From NCBI RefSeq assembly GCF_024129865.1, contig NZ_JAMYFE010000079.1, forward strand, positions 1 through 38,954: 38,954 bases of DNA, written 5' to 3'. The position numbers and the translations under genes are program-made. Shown piece after piece: positions 24,847-34,230 of this stretch. How positions within the stretch are numbered: position 1 is the first letter of the stretch; each line of letters begins with the position of its first letter. A model generated the notes under the pieces. The model was not told the origin of the DNA and ran no database searches. It was given only the letters and a program-made list of their open reading frames with translations. This DNA comes from Stieleria tagensis. GTDB lineage: Bacteria; Planctomycetota; Planctomycetia; Pirellulales; Pirellulaceae.

Positions 24847-26802
24847 TCACAAGCCGACAATTTCCAACAACCGCAGCGCGTTGGTTGTCGGGCTAACACC
24901 CTGGCGCATTTGGTAGTCGAAGGTCATTTGTTCGTGGCCATCGGCATCGGGATGAATGGTTTCGCGAAAATGCACGATCTCGGAAACCGCTTGCAGTTCT
25001 GGTTCGTCGGCAAGTTCCAAATCATGTGTGCTGATGGCACCGATTGCACCGCAATCGATCAAATGACGCAACACCTGAGTCACCGCGATTTGGCGTTCCC
25101 GCGAGTTGGTGCCCTGCAGAATTTCGTCCAACAGGAACAGCGAGACTCGGTGCGGATCATCGGCCAGGGCACGGGCGCGATCGACAACGCCTTTTAACCG
25201 CTGCAACTCGGCCATGTAAAACGAAACGCCTTCGGCCAAATTATCGCGAACGCGAATACTGGTCGCCAACTCGATCGATGGCAGTTCCAACTGTGTCGCA
25301 CAAACCGGGGAACCGGCCCCTGCCAACGCCACGTTCAACCCGACACTGCGCAACATCGTGCTCTTTCCCGACATGTTGCTACCGGTGACCAACAACACCG
25401 TCCCGGCCGGACCGATCGAAACGTCATTGCACACCCGTGCAGAATCGCTCAGCAACGGATGGCCCAACCCTGTCGAACGAAAATTCCCCGAGCTGGATTC
25501 GGTCGACCAACTGGGAAACACCCAGGTCGGGTTTTCGTCGCAAACCGCCGCCAAAGACATCAGTGCCTCGAGTTCGCCAAAGGCATCAAACCAACCGGGG
25601 ACCGAGTCACGATATTCCCGTTGCCACTGCTCCAGTTTTGCCAACACACGAACGTCCCACAGCGCGAAGGCCTGCAGCGGCAAATACAACAAGAATGTCG
25701 ACGCCGAGGAACGCAGCGCCCCCAGCGTGGCGACATGCTGCAGAGCATTCATCCCCTGACGCGCCGAATGCGTGGGATCATCCAGCAATACATCCTGAAG
25801 ATGCTGCAATCGGCCACCCGGTTTTCGCCCCGCGAGTTCGACCGCCGGTACCTGATCGTCTTTCAACCATTCGGCTGCCGAAAAAAGTTCTCGATACTGG
25901 TCGACTGAATCGCGACTGGACATCGCAACCGAAAAAATCTGATGCACCGGGCCCAGCATCACGCTGGTGATCACCATGTTGGTCAGCATGATGATGACCA
26001 AAACCGCAAGTGCGATCTGGGCCACCAAGGTGGGGACGACTCCAAACCGAGAAGCCACCAACACGACCAGGGCCAGCGCGGCAAGCACCGCGGTCAGATT
26101 GGCCAGCGACAGCACCCAACGATTCTTGTCCAACCACGATTCGCCTTGTGTCCAACGAATGAATTCGTCGGGATCACCGGTCCCTGATCCGACATGCGAA
26201 GCCAACGAGTAGAATCGAAACCGTTGCTCTCGGCGCGGTGCCAATCGCTTGATCGCCGCGCTGCGATCGACGGCAATTTCCGCATCCGCTGTTCCGGTCA
26301 GCCAGCGGGCCAAGGTCCGCACACCGATTGTCGTCCCAGCCATCGACACGAACTGAAAAAGCGAGCTCTTGCCCAATAGATCCAAGTCGTCCGCCACATC
26401 TTTTTGATGCTCGGCCAATTCAACCGTCTTCAATTGTTTGCGGGCGGCGCTCCATTCCAATGCATCCCAGTCCCGCTGCAGGCGCGCGATCAAACGCTTG
26501 GTCACCTTGGTGGACTCTTGTTCCTGCAGCATCGCGTCGCGAACCGGTTCATTTAAGATCGCGGCGATTAAGAACGCGACGAACAGGGCCGCTCCGACCA
26601 GCCACACGACGATGCCAGCTTCCGCGAAAAATGCAAACGACAACACCAGCAACGCGGCTGCGAACAACACCAGCCGGACCATTGCATAGCTGCCGTCACG
26701 GGCCCGCAATTGCCCCAGTCGCTGCTCGGACGCCTGGAGCAATTGTTGGTAACGTGTCGCCGCGGAATCATCCAAACGCTGACTCGACTGAGAATCTGCC
26801 AT
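24847..26802 (-). CDS. Membrane-embedded MutS-family ATPase
   Basis: The 651-residue protein combines four or so transmembrane helices (about 45-62, 65-85, 228-250 and 258-282) with a MutS C-terminal ATPase. Walker A GSNMSGKST lies at about residues 471-479, Walker B LFLLDEILQGTNS near 555-567, and the MutS-type STHDLELA near 595-602. It lacks the N-terminal mismatch-recognition domain with Phe-x-Glu seen in MutS1, so mismatch repair is unlikely. Related membrane MutS homologues exist in several phyla without a known role. It begins 18 bases after the upstream membrane protein gene, so the two are probably co-transcribed. The C-terminus ends in the usual ...ALRLLEIVGL. It likely couples ATP-driven dimerisation to something at the inner membrane. 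Confidence 0.88.
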   Translation of the reverse strand: MADSQSSQRLDDSAATRYQQLLQASEQRLGQLRARDGSYAMVRLVLFAAALLVLSFAFFAEAGIVVWLVGAALFVAFLIAAILNEPVRDAMLQEQESTKVTKRLIARLQRDWDALEWSAARKQLKTVELAEHQKDVADDLDLLGKSSLFQFVSMAGTTIGVRTLARWLTGTADAEIAVDRSAAIKRLAPRREQRFRFYSLASHVGSGTGDPDEFIRWTQGESWLDKNRWVLSLANLTAVLAALALVVLVASRFGVVPTLVAQIALAVLVIIMLTNMVITSVMLGPVHQIFSVAMSSRDSVDQYRELFSAAEWLKDDQVPAVELAGRKPGGRLQHLQDVLLDDPTHSARQGMNALQHVATLGALRSSASTFLLYLPLQAFALWDVRVLAKLEQWQREYRDSVPGWFDAFGELEALMSLAAVCDENPTWVFPSWSTESSSGNFRSTGLGHPLLSDSARVCNDVSIGPAGTVLLVTGSNMSGKSTMLRSVGLNVALAGAGSPVCATQLELPSIELATSIRVRDNLAEGVSFYMAELQRLKGVVDRARALADDPHRVSLFLLDEILQGTNSRERQIAVTQVLRHLIDCGAIGAISTHDLELADEPELQAVSEIVHFRETIHPDADGHEQMTFDYQMRQGVSPTTNALRLLEIVGL

Positions 26803-26820
26803 TGTCGCTTTAATCGCTTT

Positions 26821-28518
26821 CTAAACCGTCTGAATTCCACCGGCCGAATCGGACCGGCCGACATCCGACCGGCGCGGGGTGTTGTAAGATCCGCGGTGAA
26901 CCACTTTGAGCGCGACCCGGTCTTGCAGATTGGGGCGAAAGATCGTCAGCAGCAGAAGGGGCAAGAACCAGGCGATGTACAAACCACCGCCATAGCCGTG
27001 CCAGAATTGCGCCGCCACCATCACCGCTGCCGAACAGCCGATCAGTGTGCCAAGGTTCTTGGGTGAAGGCCAGGCGGCAAACAGCGAGCACAAGATGCCA
27101 AACGCGACAATCACCGGCAGACGCCAGCGGGGATCCCAACCCAATCCCCAGATGCCGCGCGGCTGCATCGTCGGTACAAACAGACCGAACATGCGGCGAA
27201 AATGGTCGAGCAGTGATTCGGTACCGCCGATGCTAAGCAGTAGTACCAGAACCGCCAATGTCGCGATCACACTGATCGCAAACCGACGGACACCACGCTG
27301 CCAGTAGAAACTGCACCACAGCGGCAACAGGAACAGCGGGTAATAAACCAAACCAGCCGCCAAACCCAGGAAGATTCCTGCGATCACCGGACGCCGGTAC
27401 GTCAAAATCGCCCATAACAACAGCGCCGCCGGCAACGCATGATCAACCCGCCCGGTCATCTGCGCCGTGTAGGGCAACATCAAATACAGCAGCGCGCAAC
27501 CGACCCCGGCGCGCAAATTTCCGAAATGGCGGTTTCCGATCAAGACGATGCCCACGATGATCGCTAGGTGAGCGGAAATCACCAGGACTTTGGCCAGGAT
27601 CGTCCAACTGCGTTTGCCCAAATCCAATTCGTCGGCCGTCGCCGGTTCCTCGCCCGCCACCGCTTGGCTAATCGGTCGCGTTGTGATCGTCGGCAACCGG
27701 TGCATCAGCGCGTATCCCGGTCCCAGTTCAGGTCCCTGCCAAACACGCATCCGCGGCGTGCTGGTGGCAACGTTGGCCATCATAAAAATGAACAACGAAA
27801 TACTGATGAAATACATCCCGCCGACAGTCAGATTGGGGTCCAGCAGTGGGCGTCGGACCATCAGCGGATCGATCAACAAGCGGACCAAAATTAACATTTC
27901 GATCACAAACAACATGATGAATCCACGGCGCTGCAACCCTTTGGCCCTCAGCTCGGCATCGGTTTCGGTTTGATCCGGATCCAAGGTTGTCGCCTCAAGC
28001 CGCTCGTCAAGCGCTCGGGGATTGGTCACCAGTGGCAGATTCGCTTCCTCCTGGATCGTCGGCTGGACCGATTCCCCGTTGGCTTCGGTCACAGGGTCGG
28101 ACACCGATTCCGGCGAGGCTGTTTCGCGTGGCTGCGATGGGACAGCTGGCCCATCAGTGTCGTCGGCAGCTTGCAGGTTGGTGGCGTTCAACCCGACCAG
28201 CAGCGTAGCGGCTGCTGACAACGACGGTGGTTGATTCGCCTGATCGCGCAGCGGCGTCGGCAGAATGTGCCCTTCACTGTACGGTTCGAGCTGTTGTTTG
28301 ACCGCGATTTCCCCGGTCTCCATCTCGCGCTGATGTCGGCGACGGCCCTCATGCACCATCAATAACCCTGGTGCTAGCAAAATAAGCAGCAAGATGTCCA
28401 GGTTCCGTACGCTCCAGAAGCGATGGAACACAAAGAACAACCCGATCGTTAGAAACGATGACAGATAGACCCAGGTCGTGGGGTCTGGCCGCTTGTAGTA
28501 AAGCAGAAACTCGCTCAT
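26821..28518 (-). CDS. Polytopic membrane protein, possibly GT-C-like
   Basis: The 565-residue protein has two N-terminal helices (about 15-32 and 42-54). A cytoplasmic-type acidic/Pro-rich insert (about 95-185) comes next, then about ten helices. The stretch RRPVIAGIFLGLAAGLVYYP (about residues 391-410) and the many short loops resemble GT87/GT-C-type membrane glycosyltransferases (DUF2029-like) in pattern, but I see no diagnostic catalytic Asp loop, so this is a weak likeness. No signal peptide is needed. It is transcribed with the MutS-like gene 18 bases downstream; the DMT transporter gene starts upstream in the same direction with a 119-base gap. Function unknown. Confidence 0.8.
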   Translation of the reverse strand: MSEFLLYYKRPDPTTWVYLSSFLTIGLFFVFHRFWSVRNLDILLLILLAPGLLMVHEGRRRHQREMETGEIAVKQQLEPYSEGHILPTPLRDQANQPPSLSAAATLLVGLNATNLQAADDTDGPAVPSQPRETASPESVSDPVTEANGESVQPTIQEEANLPLVTNPRALDERLEATTLDPDQTETDAELRAKGLQRRGFIMLFVIEMLILVRLLIDPLMVRRPLLDPNLTVGGMYFISISLFIFMMANVATSTPRMRVWQGPELGPGYALMHRLPTITTRPISQAVAGEEPATADELDLGKRSWTILAKVLVISAHLAIIVGIVLIGNRHFGNLRAGVGCALLYLMLPYTAQMTGRVDHALPAALLLWAILTYRRPVIAGIFLGLAAGLVYYPLFLLPLWCSFYWQRGVRRFAISVIATLAVLVLLLSIGGTESLLDHFRRMFGLFVPTMQPRGIWGLGWDPRWRLPVIVAFGILCSLFAAWPSPKNLGTLIGCSAAVMVAAQFWHGYGGGLYIAWFLPLLLLTIFRPNLQDRVALKVVHRGSYNTPRRSDVGRSDSAGGIQTV

Positions 28519-28637
28519 GGGACGTTAATGGCGGCGTCCTACCGCCCGCCTTGGTCAAACCCGTTGGAAGAATCGCGGCAAAAGTCGTTCCAGTACAATC
28601 GGTCTAGCATAGAGTGGCGATGCCAGCGTGAAAACCA

Positions 28638-29558
28638 CTAGGACTTCCAGGTCAGCAACACGACCCCGACCAAAATCACCGCAACACAGGCCGCTTTGGC
28701 GCGAAAATTAGCTTCGCTAAGGGCTTTGGCCCCGAAACCCAGTGCGATCACGACACTGCACCGCCGCAGTACCGAAACGATCGAGATCATCGCGTCGGGA
28801 TCCGACAAGGCATCGAAATAAAACAGGTCTGCCACGATCAATAGCGGGCTGACCAACGCGATGCTGTGACGCCACTGAAAATTCTGGCCGTGGCGTCCGA
28901 GTCGCTGCGGCGAATCATTCCAATACCACCAACAAGCCAATGGCAGCATCACCGGGACCAGGTAGAGGGTGAACCAAGCTTGTAGCGTGACCGGCGGAAA
29001 TGCGGCGTACTGCAACAACCATTTGTCGTAAATCGAGCAACAGGCTCCCAGCAGGGTCGCCAGCACCATCCAGGTGACCGAGCGGTTGCGGGTGAACTGG
29101 ATGCCCTCGCGGCGACCGACAAGCGTGAATCGCCAAAATCCGATCAACACCACGGCGATCCCCAGCCACTGCAGTGGAGCCGGCCGCTCACCAAAAAATA
29201 GGATGGCGATCAGAATGGTCCACAACGGGCTGGTCGCGCGAATCGGTGCTCCGATCGACAACGGCAAATGCTTTAATGCCGTAAAGGCAAACGTCCATGA
29301 CGCGCCCACCAATATACTTTTGGCAGCGATCAACGCGTGACGCTCCCATGACAACGGCTGGACGACAAAGAATTTCCAGCCGATCGAATCGGGATCCCAA
29401 TGAGACCAAATGATCAGCGGAAGATAGATCAGTGCGCCGATCGAAACGGTCAGCAGCAACACGATCGGCACCGCGTTGCCACGCACCGACCATTTCTTGG
29501 CGCCATCATAAAACCCCAACAGGATCGCCGAGACGATGCTCAACAGAATCCAGTTCAT
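28638..29558 (-). CDS. EamA/DMT-superfamily transporter
   Basis: The 306-residue protein has ten predicted transmembrane helices in two EamA-like halves: SIGAPIRATSPLWTILIAILFFGERP closes the first half and a second domain ends with VLRRCSVVIALGFGAKALSE...ILVGVVLL. This is the normal length and layout of drug/metabolite exporters. I chose the ATG at 29558 because the open frame upstream to 29726 would run into the terminator palindrome at 29683-29712 and adds an Arg-rich stretch. The substrate cannot be read from sequence. It stands between the thioredoxin-like gene upstream and the large membrane protein downstream, all on the minus strand. Confidence 0.88.
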   Translation of the reverse strand: MNWILLSIVSAILLGFYDGAKKWSVRGNAVPIVLLLTVSIGALIYLPLIIWSHWDPDSIGWKFFVVQPLSWERHALIAAKSILVGASWTFAFTALKHLPLSIGAPIRATSPLWTILIAILFFGERPAPLQWLGIAVVLIGFWRFTLVGRREGIQFTRNRSVTWMVLATLLGACCSIYDKWLLQYAAFPPVTLQAWFTLYLVPVMLPLACWWYWNDSPQRLGRHGQNFQWRHSIALVSPLLIVADLFYFDALSDPDAMISIVSVLRRCSVVIALGFGAKALSEANFRAKAACVAVILVGVVLLTWKS

Positions 29559-29676
29559 TGGCGATGTGCTGTGGATGGAGGTCGAAGTTGGGAGACGGAT
29601 CCGTCGTGTTGCCAAAAACCAATGCCCACGCGAAAGCGCAACTCCCTTCACGCGTCGGACTGGGACAGCCGTCAAT

Positions 29677-29712
29677 AAAAAACGGCACGGCCAATGATCA
29701 TTGGCCGTGCCG
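29677..29712 (-). terminator. Intrinsic terminator of the thioredoxin-like gene
   Basis: A perfect 30-base palindrome (29683-29712, GC-rich outer stem cggcacggcc) is followed on the minus strand by six T residues (29682 down to 29677). It lies 33 bases after the stop of the 29746-30312 gene. This is a textbook rho-independent terminator and separates that gene from the DMT transporter. Confidence 0.9.
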
Positions 29713-29745
29713 CTGAAAGGTTTCAACAGTGAAAGGCAAGATGCC

Positions 29746-30312
29746 TTAGTTAAGCATCTTTTTGACTTCGCCCATCACGGCAGCGACGTCAACTTTTTCG
29801 GCTTTGTCGAACGAGTGTGAAGCGATGACTTCACTTTCGTTGGCAACGATGATTGTGACCGCTGCGTCTTTGGCAATTTTGTAGCTGGTGGGGCCGGTGA
29901 CATTGTCTTGAGCGACAACGACGGGAACGTTTTTAGCGCCCGAGGCTTTGGCGAACTTAGCCGCATTCTCTTTCAGTGCCGACGCGTCTTCACCGATCAA
30001 GGTGACAAAACTTTTCAGCTGAGCTTCTTTGTTGGCACCAACGGCCGAATCAAGTTCTTTGACCAATTGGTCCACTTTGCCACCGGTGTCACGGGCAAAT
30101 ACCATCACCATCGGTCGCTTGCCGTACTTGCATCGATAGCACAATTCTTGGCCATTTTCGACGCCATCATCTTCGGCACCGGCAACTTTGGTGACGTAAA
30201 AGGCACCGATCGCGTCGCCCGATTTCAGGCATTCGGTGGCGGTATCTGCAGCCGAAACGACCGAACCGAACATCATTCCGAGAACTGCGACCGACATAAT
30301 CAAACGAGTCAT
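29746..30312 (-). CDS. Secreted thioredoxin-like protein with CxxC
   Basis: The 188-residue protein has a signal peptide (about 1-22, ending SVVSA) and a thioredoxin-like pattern. CYRCKYG supplies a C-x2-C pair near residue 59, then PMVMVFARD for the central strand, and later VPVVVAQDNVTGP with a Pro in the expected cis-Pro area. It may be a periplasmic redox or sensor protein; I do not recognise a named subfamily. The ATG at 30312 is supported by a ggag about 10 bases upstream, whereas longer starts add unlikely sequence. A strong terminator follows. A 6-5-6 dyad in the leader (30363-30379) may be regulatory. Confidence 0.8.
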   Translation of the reverse strand: MTRLIMSVAVLGMMFGSVVSAADTATECLKSGDAIGAFYVTKVAGAEDDGVENGQELCYRCKYGKRPMVMVFARDTGGKVDQLVKELDSAVGANKEAQLKSFVTLIGEDASALKENAAKFAKASGAKNVPVVVAQDNVTGPTSYKIAKDAAVTIIVANESEVIASHSFDKAEKVDVAAVMGEVKKMLN

Positions 30313-30362
30313 GCGTGGTATCTCCAACATTGTGGAAAGCGAATAGGGGGGGACTTGCACGA

Positions 30363-30379
30363 GGTCTGATCGACAGACC
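30363..30379. promoter_or_regulatory. Dyad GGTCTG-N5-CAGACC in the thioredoxin-like gene leader
   Basis: A perfect 6-base inverted repeat with a 5-base spacer lies 51-67 bases upstream of the start codon. It could be an operator or a leader hairpin. Confidence 0.3.
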
Positions 30380-30518
30380 ACTTGGAGGGAATAGGCAAAA
30401 CGCCCGGGGGCCCGCCAACGTGTGGGGCATTATCGCGGGCGATCAAGCCCGAGGGTAGTCCCACAGGGGAAGCTTTCGCCCTGACAGACCAAAAACCCCC
30501 TTTTACGGTAACACCCGT

Positions 30519-31103
30519 TCAGCCCCGTCCGCGTTCGAGCAAAACAATCATCAGCAATGCCATCAAAGACCGCAGTTCGTCGTCCTCGGGCATGTCGCTG
30601 AGCTTGTCCAGCACAAATTTGCCTTCGAAAACAGCCGGTTTCTTGGTCAATCGCAACAATGGCGTGCCATCGGGGCGCGAGACGATGTAGCTGGGGTTCA
30701 GCAAATAAACCGCCGCCAAGCCGATCACCGGGATCTCGCCAAGCAAACTTTCCAAAACTTTCTTCATCGGACTTTCTTCGTGGATCTCCATGTCCACCTG
30801 GCCGTCCTGCATCACCTGGTAGTGCGCTGCCCACAGCGATCGCATGCCTTTGCGACGCACCGATCCCCACTCGTTTCCCGAGGCATCGGTGAAACTGTAG
30901 TTGGCCGAAAAATCGATCACCCGGTCGGCTTCGATGCGGAACATTAATTGTGATTGATTCTGGTCGTTATAGATTTCGACCTTCTCTTTCAACTTAAACA
31001 TCTTCTGCTTGATGAACATCAAAATATTGCCTGACGCATCGCGGGCAACAATTCGCTGGCCAAACGTCAGCAGTTTGAAACTGAGCTGCAAAGGGTATTG
31101 CAT
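30519..31103 (-). CDS. LURP-one-related/scramblase-fold protein
   Basis: The 194-residue protein starts MQYPLQLSFKLLTFGQRIVARDASGN and continues with repeated beta strands (KQKMFKLKEKVEIYND, SYIVSRPDGTPLLRLTK). This pattern matches the LURP-one-related (DUF567) family, a beta-barrel fold shared with phospholipid scramblases. In bacteria its role is unclear. One short hydrophobic segment (about residues 120-138) lies in the middle. An alternative GTG start at 31172 is rejected because it falls at the T-tract of the terminator of the upstream gene. No neighbour suggests a pathway. Confidence 0.75.
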   Translation of the reverse strand: MQYPLQLSFKLLTFGQRIVARDASGNILMFIKQKMFKLKEKVEIYNDQNQSQLMFRIEADRVIDFSANYSFTDASGNEWGSVRRKGMRSLWAAHYQVMQDGQVDMEIHEESPMKKVLESLLGEIPVIGLAAVYLLNPSYIVSRPDGTPLLRLTKKPAVFEGKFVLDKLSDMPEDDELRSLMALLMIVLLERGRG

Positions 31104-31172
31104 CGATCGGAGCTCGTACCGGGAGAGAAGTGAATGCAAAAGTTGTTCGATTTGTTGTAACCGATCAAACAC

Positions 31173-31210
31173 AAAAAAACCGCGTGCAGCTTGAAAGCGG
31201 CACGCGGTTT
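31173..31210 (-). terminator. Intrinsic terminator of the DUF3467 gene
   Basis: An 11-base perfect stem (aaaccgcgtgc 31177-31187 and its complement 31200-31210) with a 12-base loop is followed on the minus strand by a run of T (to 31173). It lies 39 bases after the stop at 31249. A smaller hairpin (gtcgtc/gacgac, 31230-31245) precedes it. Confidence 0.88.
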
Positions 31211-31248
31211 ATTGGATTTCAAACAATTTGTCGTCCAAAGACGACAGC

Positions 31249-31638
31249 TTACTTTTTGTCTGCAGCAGGCGCCGCGGGAGCTTGCTGTTGCTGTGCCAAT
31301 CCGGGACGGACCCGTTTGTTGATGTCCGTTTCCAACACACCGAAGACGGCTTCGTGACGCGCGATCGACATCTGCAATGCAGCCAACAGACGTTTGGCGG
31401 TGAAGAAGTTCACGATGATTCGTTGTTTGACTTCGATCGGATCTTTGGGCACACCGATCGGTTGTGGGTTCAGACCGAAATCGACGATCAACTCTTCCGG
31501 TGAACCGGTGACGCGACAAAAGTTCGCGTAGGTTGCCAATGCATTGTCGTCATTGACTTGGACTTGGACCGGTTGTTGTGTCTGAGCTTGTGCGGCCGGA
31601 GGTGCTGCAGCGTCAGGTTTCTTGGTTTCATCAGCCAT
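31249..31638 (-). CDS. DUF3467 protein
   Basis: The 129-residue protein has a Pro/Ala/Gln-rich N-terminus and the DUF3467 core (ATYANFCRVTGSPEELIVDFGLN, then KQRIIVNFFTAKRLLAALQMSI), which is characteristic of this small widespread bacterial family of unknown function. A low-complexity Gln/Ala/Pro/Lys tail follows. The ATG at 31638 is preferred to 31683 because the longer form adds an unlike stretch, and ggag lies about 12 bases upstream. It ends just before two hairpins, one a clear terminator, so it is a single-gene unit. The 234-base gap upstream to the M50 gene end presumably contains its promoter; none was identified with confidence. Confidence 0.9.
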   Translation of the reverse strand: MADETKKPDAAAPPAAQAQTQQPVQVQVNDDNALATYANFCRVTGSPEELIVDFGLNPQPIGVPKDPIEVKQRIIVNFFTAKRLLAALQMSIARHEAVFGVLETDINKRVRPGLAQQQQAPAAPAADKK

Positions 31639-31917
31639 CGAAGGGATTTCTCCACAAGGGGTTAAGGTCGCGATCGAAGCCAAGACGTTTCGGCGAGATC
31701 ACTAAAAACAGGGAAACGGTACGGCCAATTGGGGATTTCAAGGTTTGCGATGCTGCCGATGGGGAATCGTGAACAGACACAAAATCAGAAAAAAACGAAT
31801 TGGCAGGGAATTTGGACTCAGGTTTCAATCCAAGCAGCGGAGTGCGTGAAAAGAGGAAAAACAATCGCTGGCGTAGAAGTGCTCCATCGGCCAGACGACA
31901 CAAGTTGCATGACCGAA

Positions 31918-34161
31918 CTAAAACTCGAAATTGAAGGTTTGTGAAATCACGCGCCATAATCGTTGCCCCAACGATTTGGGGTCGACATGCACTTTGGCGC
32001 TGCCTCGATATCCCGGCCGCATCGGCAGATCGGTCGGCAGTACTTTCAGCGGCACGCGAGCTTGATAGGTCACGCTGCGTGGTTTGACCTGGCCGGTGGC
32101 CGGATCGATTTCGGTTTGCAGATCGCTGCCGGTTTGACTGGACATCGACGTCGACGTCATCCGCAGCGGTTCGCGAGATTTCTCGCTGATCTCACCCGAG
32201 AACGTCTCCAACCGCCGGGAATCCAATTTCATGTCCACGGTTTGGCCCTCGCGGACCAATTGCACGTCGCCCTGATCGATTGCCAGAATCGCCTCGAAAT
32301 CGTCTTCGTCACCAATTTCGCACAACAGATCCTCGGACGTTAACATCGCGCCACGATTGTAGGTGTCCAGCGGAGAACCGGACCAGGTTGGCAATTGCCC
32401 GTCGCCGCTATCGCGATGGGGACGGCGCGGCGGCGGAATCACCACGCCGCTGATGGGCGAAACAATCGTCAGTCGATCGATTTCAATTTGAGTCTTTTTC
32501 TTCATCTGGCGGACCGAGTCCAAAATCTCCTGCTGGGTTTCCAACTGCCCGGCCAAACTGCGATCGCCGAACATTCGCTTGCCCAGATTTTCCAGCTGAA
32601 TGTTCGCCACCGCCTCCTCGATCTTTAGATCCTGCATTCGCATTTCCAGATCAGGATTTTTCAACAATGCGATGGTATCGCCGGCAGCGACCCGCTGGCC
32701 CGGCGAGACGGTTTTGATGATCTGGCCGGAACTACCCGCATACACCCGCCCGGCCTCGGTCGGCCGAATTTCAAAGGCGCAATCAACGTGGTGCGGCAGC
32801 GGGATGTAGCAGACCGCCGAAGCAACCGCCGCCGCGATGGCCAATGAGATCGCCACATTTAATCGTTTCACTTTTGAAAGTCTCCCAGGAGTTCGACAGA
32901 ACTTCCATGTTTGAATCACGGGTTGAGCCACCAAGCCCGCAAAACCGACGATCGCGACCATTCGCCCGATCACTTCTAGTCCATAGGGTTCGAGCACTTT
33001 GATCACGAACCAGCAAATCGAAAACACAACCACCCAGCGATAGATCACGCTGGCGATCGTGAACATGGCAAACCAAATCCGCCCCCGCGTCGGCAGAAAC
33101 GGATCGTCTTGCAGTTCCAAACCCAAACATGTTTTTTGAAACCATCGCTTCAGCACTTCGGTGCTCTTTTGTCGAAGATTGGGGATCTCCAACATGTCCA
33201 TCAAAATGTAGTAACCGTCGAAACGCAGCAGCGGGTTCCCGTTGACCAACACGGTGCTGACGACGTTCAAAAACATCATGTTCAAACACAAATCGTTCAG
33301 CGTCGTCCCGGATTCGGTAAAGAACCAAACGAACGCTGCTAACGACGCCAAAATCATTTCCACATAGATCCCGCCGGCGCCGATCCAAACGCGTTTCCAC
33401 TTGTTGGGCAACATCCAAGAATCGGACACGTTGCAATACAAGCAGGGAGTGAACACCAACAACATGAATCCGATTTCGTGGCATTCGCCGCCGAATTTCT
33501 TGCAACTCAATCCGTGTCCGAATTCATGCAGCACTTTGACGATGCCCATCGTCGCAGCCAAAATAATCCAGCGGTCGGCAGCAAAAAACTGCTGGAACGT
33601 TGGCAATCTTGCATAAACGGTTTCGTACTGCGTCGCCAACAACATTGACGCACAGATCATCAACCCGATGAAAAACAGCAATGCCGGGACGGTGAACACC
33701 CACCCCAACCATGGCAAGATCGCATTCAGGATTCGCTCGGGATCAAAGCCACGAAATCGCAATGCAAAGACGTTGGTGAATTTCCCCATCGTCTCTTTGT
33801 TCTTTTTCTTGCGACCGCGATGCCGCAATGCCTTGCCTTGACCCGGCGAATTACTGATCACCAATCCGCTGCGGTGCAGCATGCCGATGAACTGCTGCAA
33901 GTCGCCGAAGGTGATCTTTTGCGGCGCGAAACGTTGTTCGAAACCGTCTTTGATCTGTTGCAAACTGACATGCCCGTCCAGCATGTTCAGAATGAAATAC
34001 TCCTCGTCATGAAAACGAAAGTATTGCAGCCCCACCGGTTCTTTGATCACCCAATACCCGGTCCCTTGATAGCGGTGTCGACTGGACACCAAATCAGGAC
34101 GCTTGCGCACGGTGAGTGCACGAGACGAACTGCTAACAAGGGATTCGGCAAGAGTAGCCAT
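31918..34161 (-). CDS. PqqD-like / M50 site-2-protease-like / HlyD fusion protein
   Basis: The 747-residue protein has a PqqD-like N-terminal domain (about 20-105, with YFILNMLDGHVSLQQI). A membrane part follows with the M50 zinc motif HEFGH (H212, E213, H216) and the third-ligand region NGNPLLRFDGYYILMD (D315). The C-terminal HlyD-like biotinyl-lipoyl/coiled-coil/barrel region runs from about 465 to 740 (SGQIIKTVSPGQRVAAGD). All metal ligands expected in an active M50 protease are present. PqqD-like domains bind peptides in RiPP pathways; the combination suggests recognition and processing or export of a peptide or protein. It is the last gene of a three-gene minus-strand operon with a HlyD adaptor and a GAF-HlyD protein, 69 bases after the former. 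The substrate is unknown. Confidence 0.88.
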   Translation of the reverse strand: MATLAESLVSSSSRALTVRKRPDLVSSRHRYQGTGYWVIKEPVGLQYFRFHDEEYFILNMLDGHVSLQQIKDGFEQRFAPQKITFGDLQQFIGMLHRSGLVISNSPGQGKALRHRGRKKKNKETMGKFTNVFALRFRGFDPERILNAILPWLGWVFTVPALLFFIGLMICASMLLATQYETVYARLPTFQQFFAADRWIILAATMGIVKVLHEFGHGLSCKKFGGECHEIGFMLLVFTPCLYCNVSDSWMLPNKWKRVWIGAGGIYVEMILASLAAFVWFFTESGTTLNDLCLNMMFLNVVSTVLVNGNPLLRFDGYYILMDMLEIPNLRQKSTEVLKRWFQKTCLGLELQDDPFLPTRGRIWFAMFTIASVIYRWVVVFSICWFVIKVLEPYGLEVIGRMVAIVGFAGLVAQPVIQTWKFCRTPGRLSKVKRLNVAISLAIAAAVASAVCYIPLPHHVDCAFEIRPTEAGRVYAGSSGQIIKTVSPGQRVAAGDTIALLKNPDLEMRMQDLKIEEAVANIQLENLGKRMFGDRSLAGQLETQQEILDSVRQMKKKTQIEIDRLTIVSPISGVVIPPPRRPHRDSGDGQLPTWSGSPLDTYNRGAMLTSEDLLCEIGDEDDFEAILAIDQGDVQLVREGQTVDMKLDSRRLETFSGEISEKSREPLRMTSTSMSSQTGSDLQTEIDPATGQVKPRSVTYQARVPLKVLPTDLPMRPGYRGSAKVHVDPKSLGQRLWRVISQTFNFEF

Positions 34162-34230
34162 AGGGTTTCAAAAATCTCAGAACCGGCGAATCGACGTTCG
34201 TAGAACCACAGGGAGGCGTGTTAAAAAAGG

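Noticed and set aside
24847-26802. Canonical mismatch-repair MutS
   Set aside because: It lacks the mismatch-recognition domain and has transmembrane helices.
31104-31172. GTG-initiated extension of the LURP-one-like gene
   Set aside because: It would begin at the T-tract of a strong terminator of the upstream gene, and the extension has no Shine-Dalgarno.
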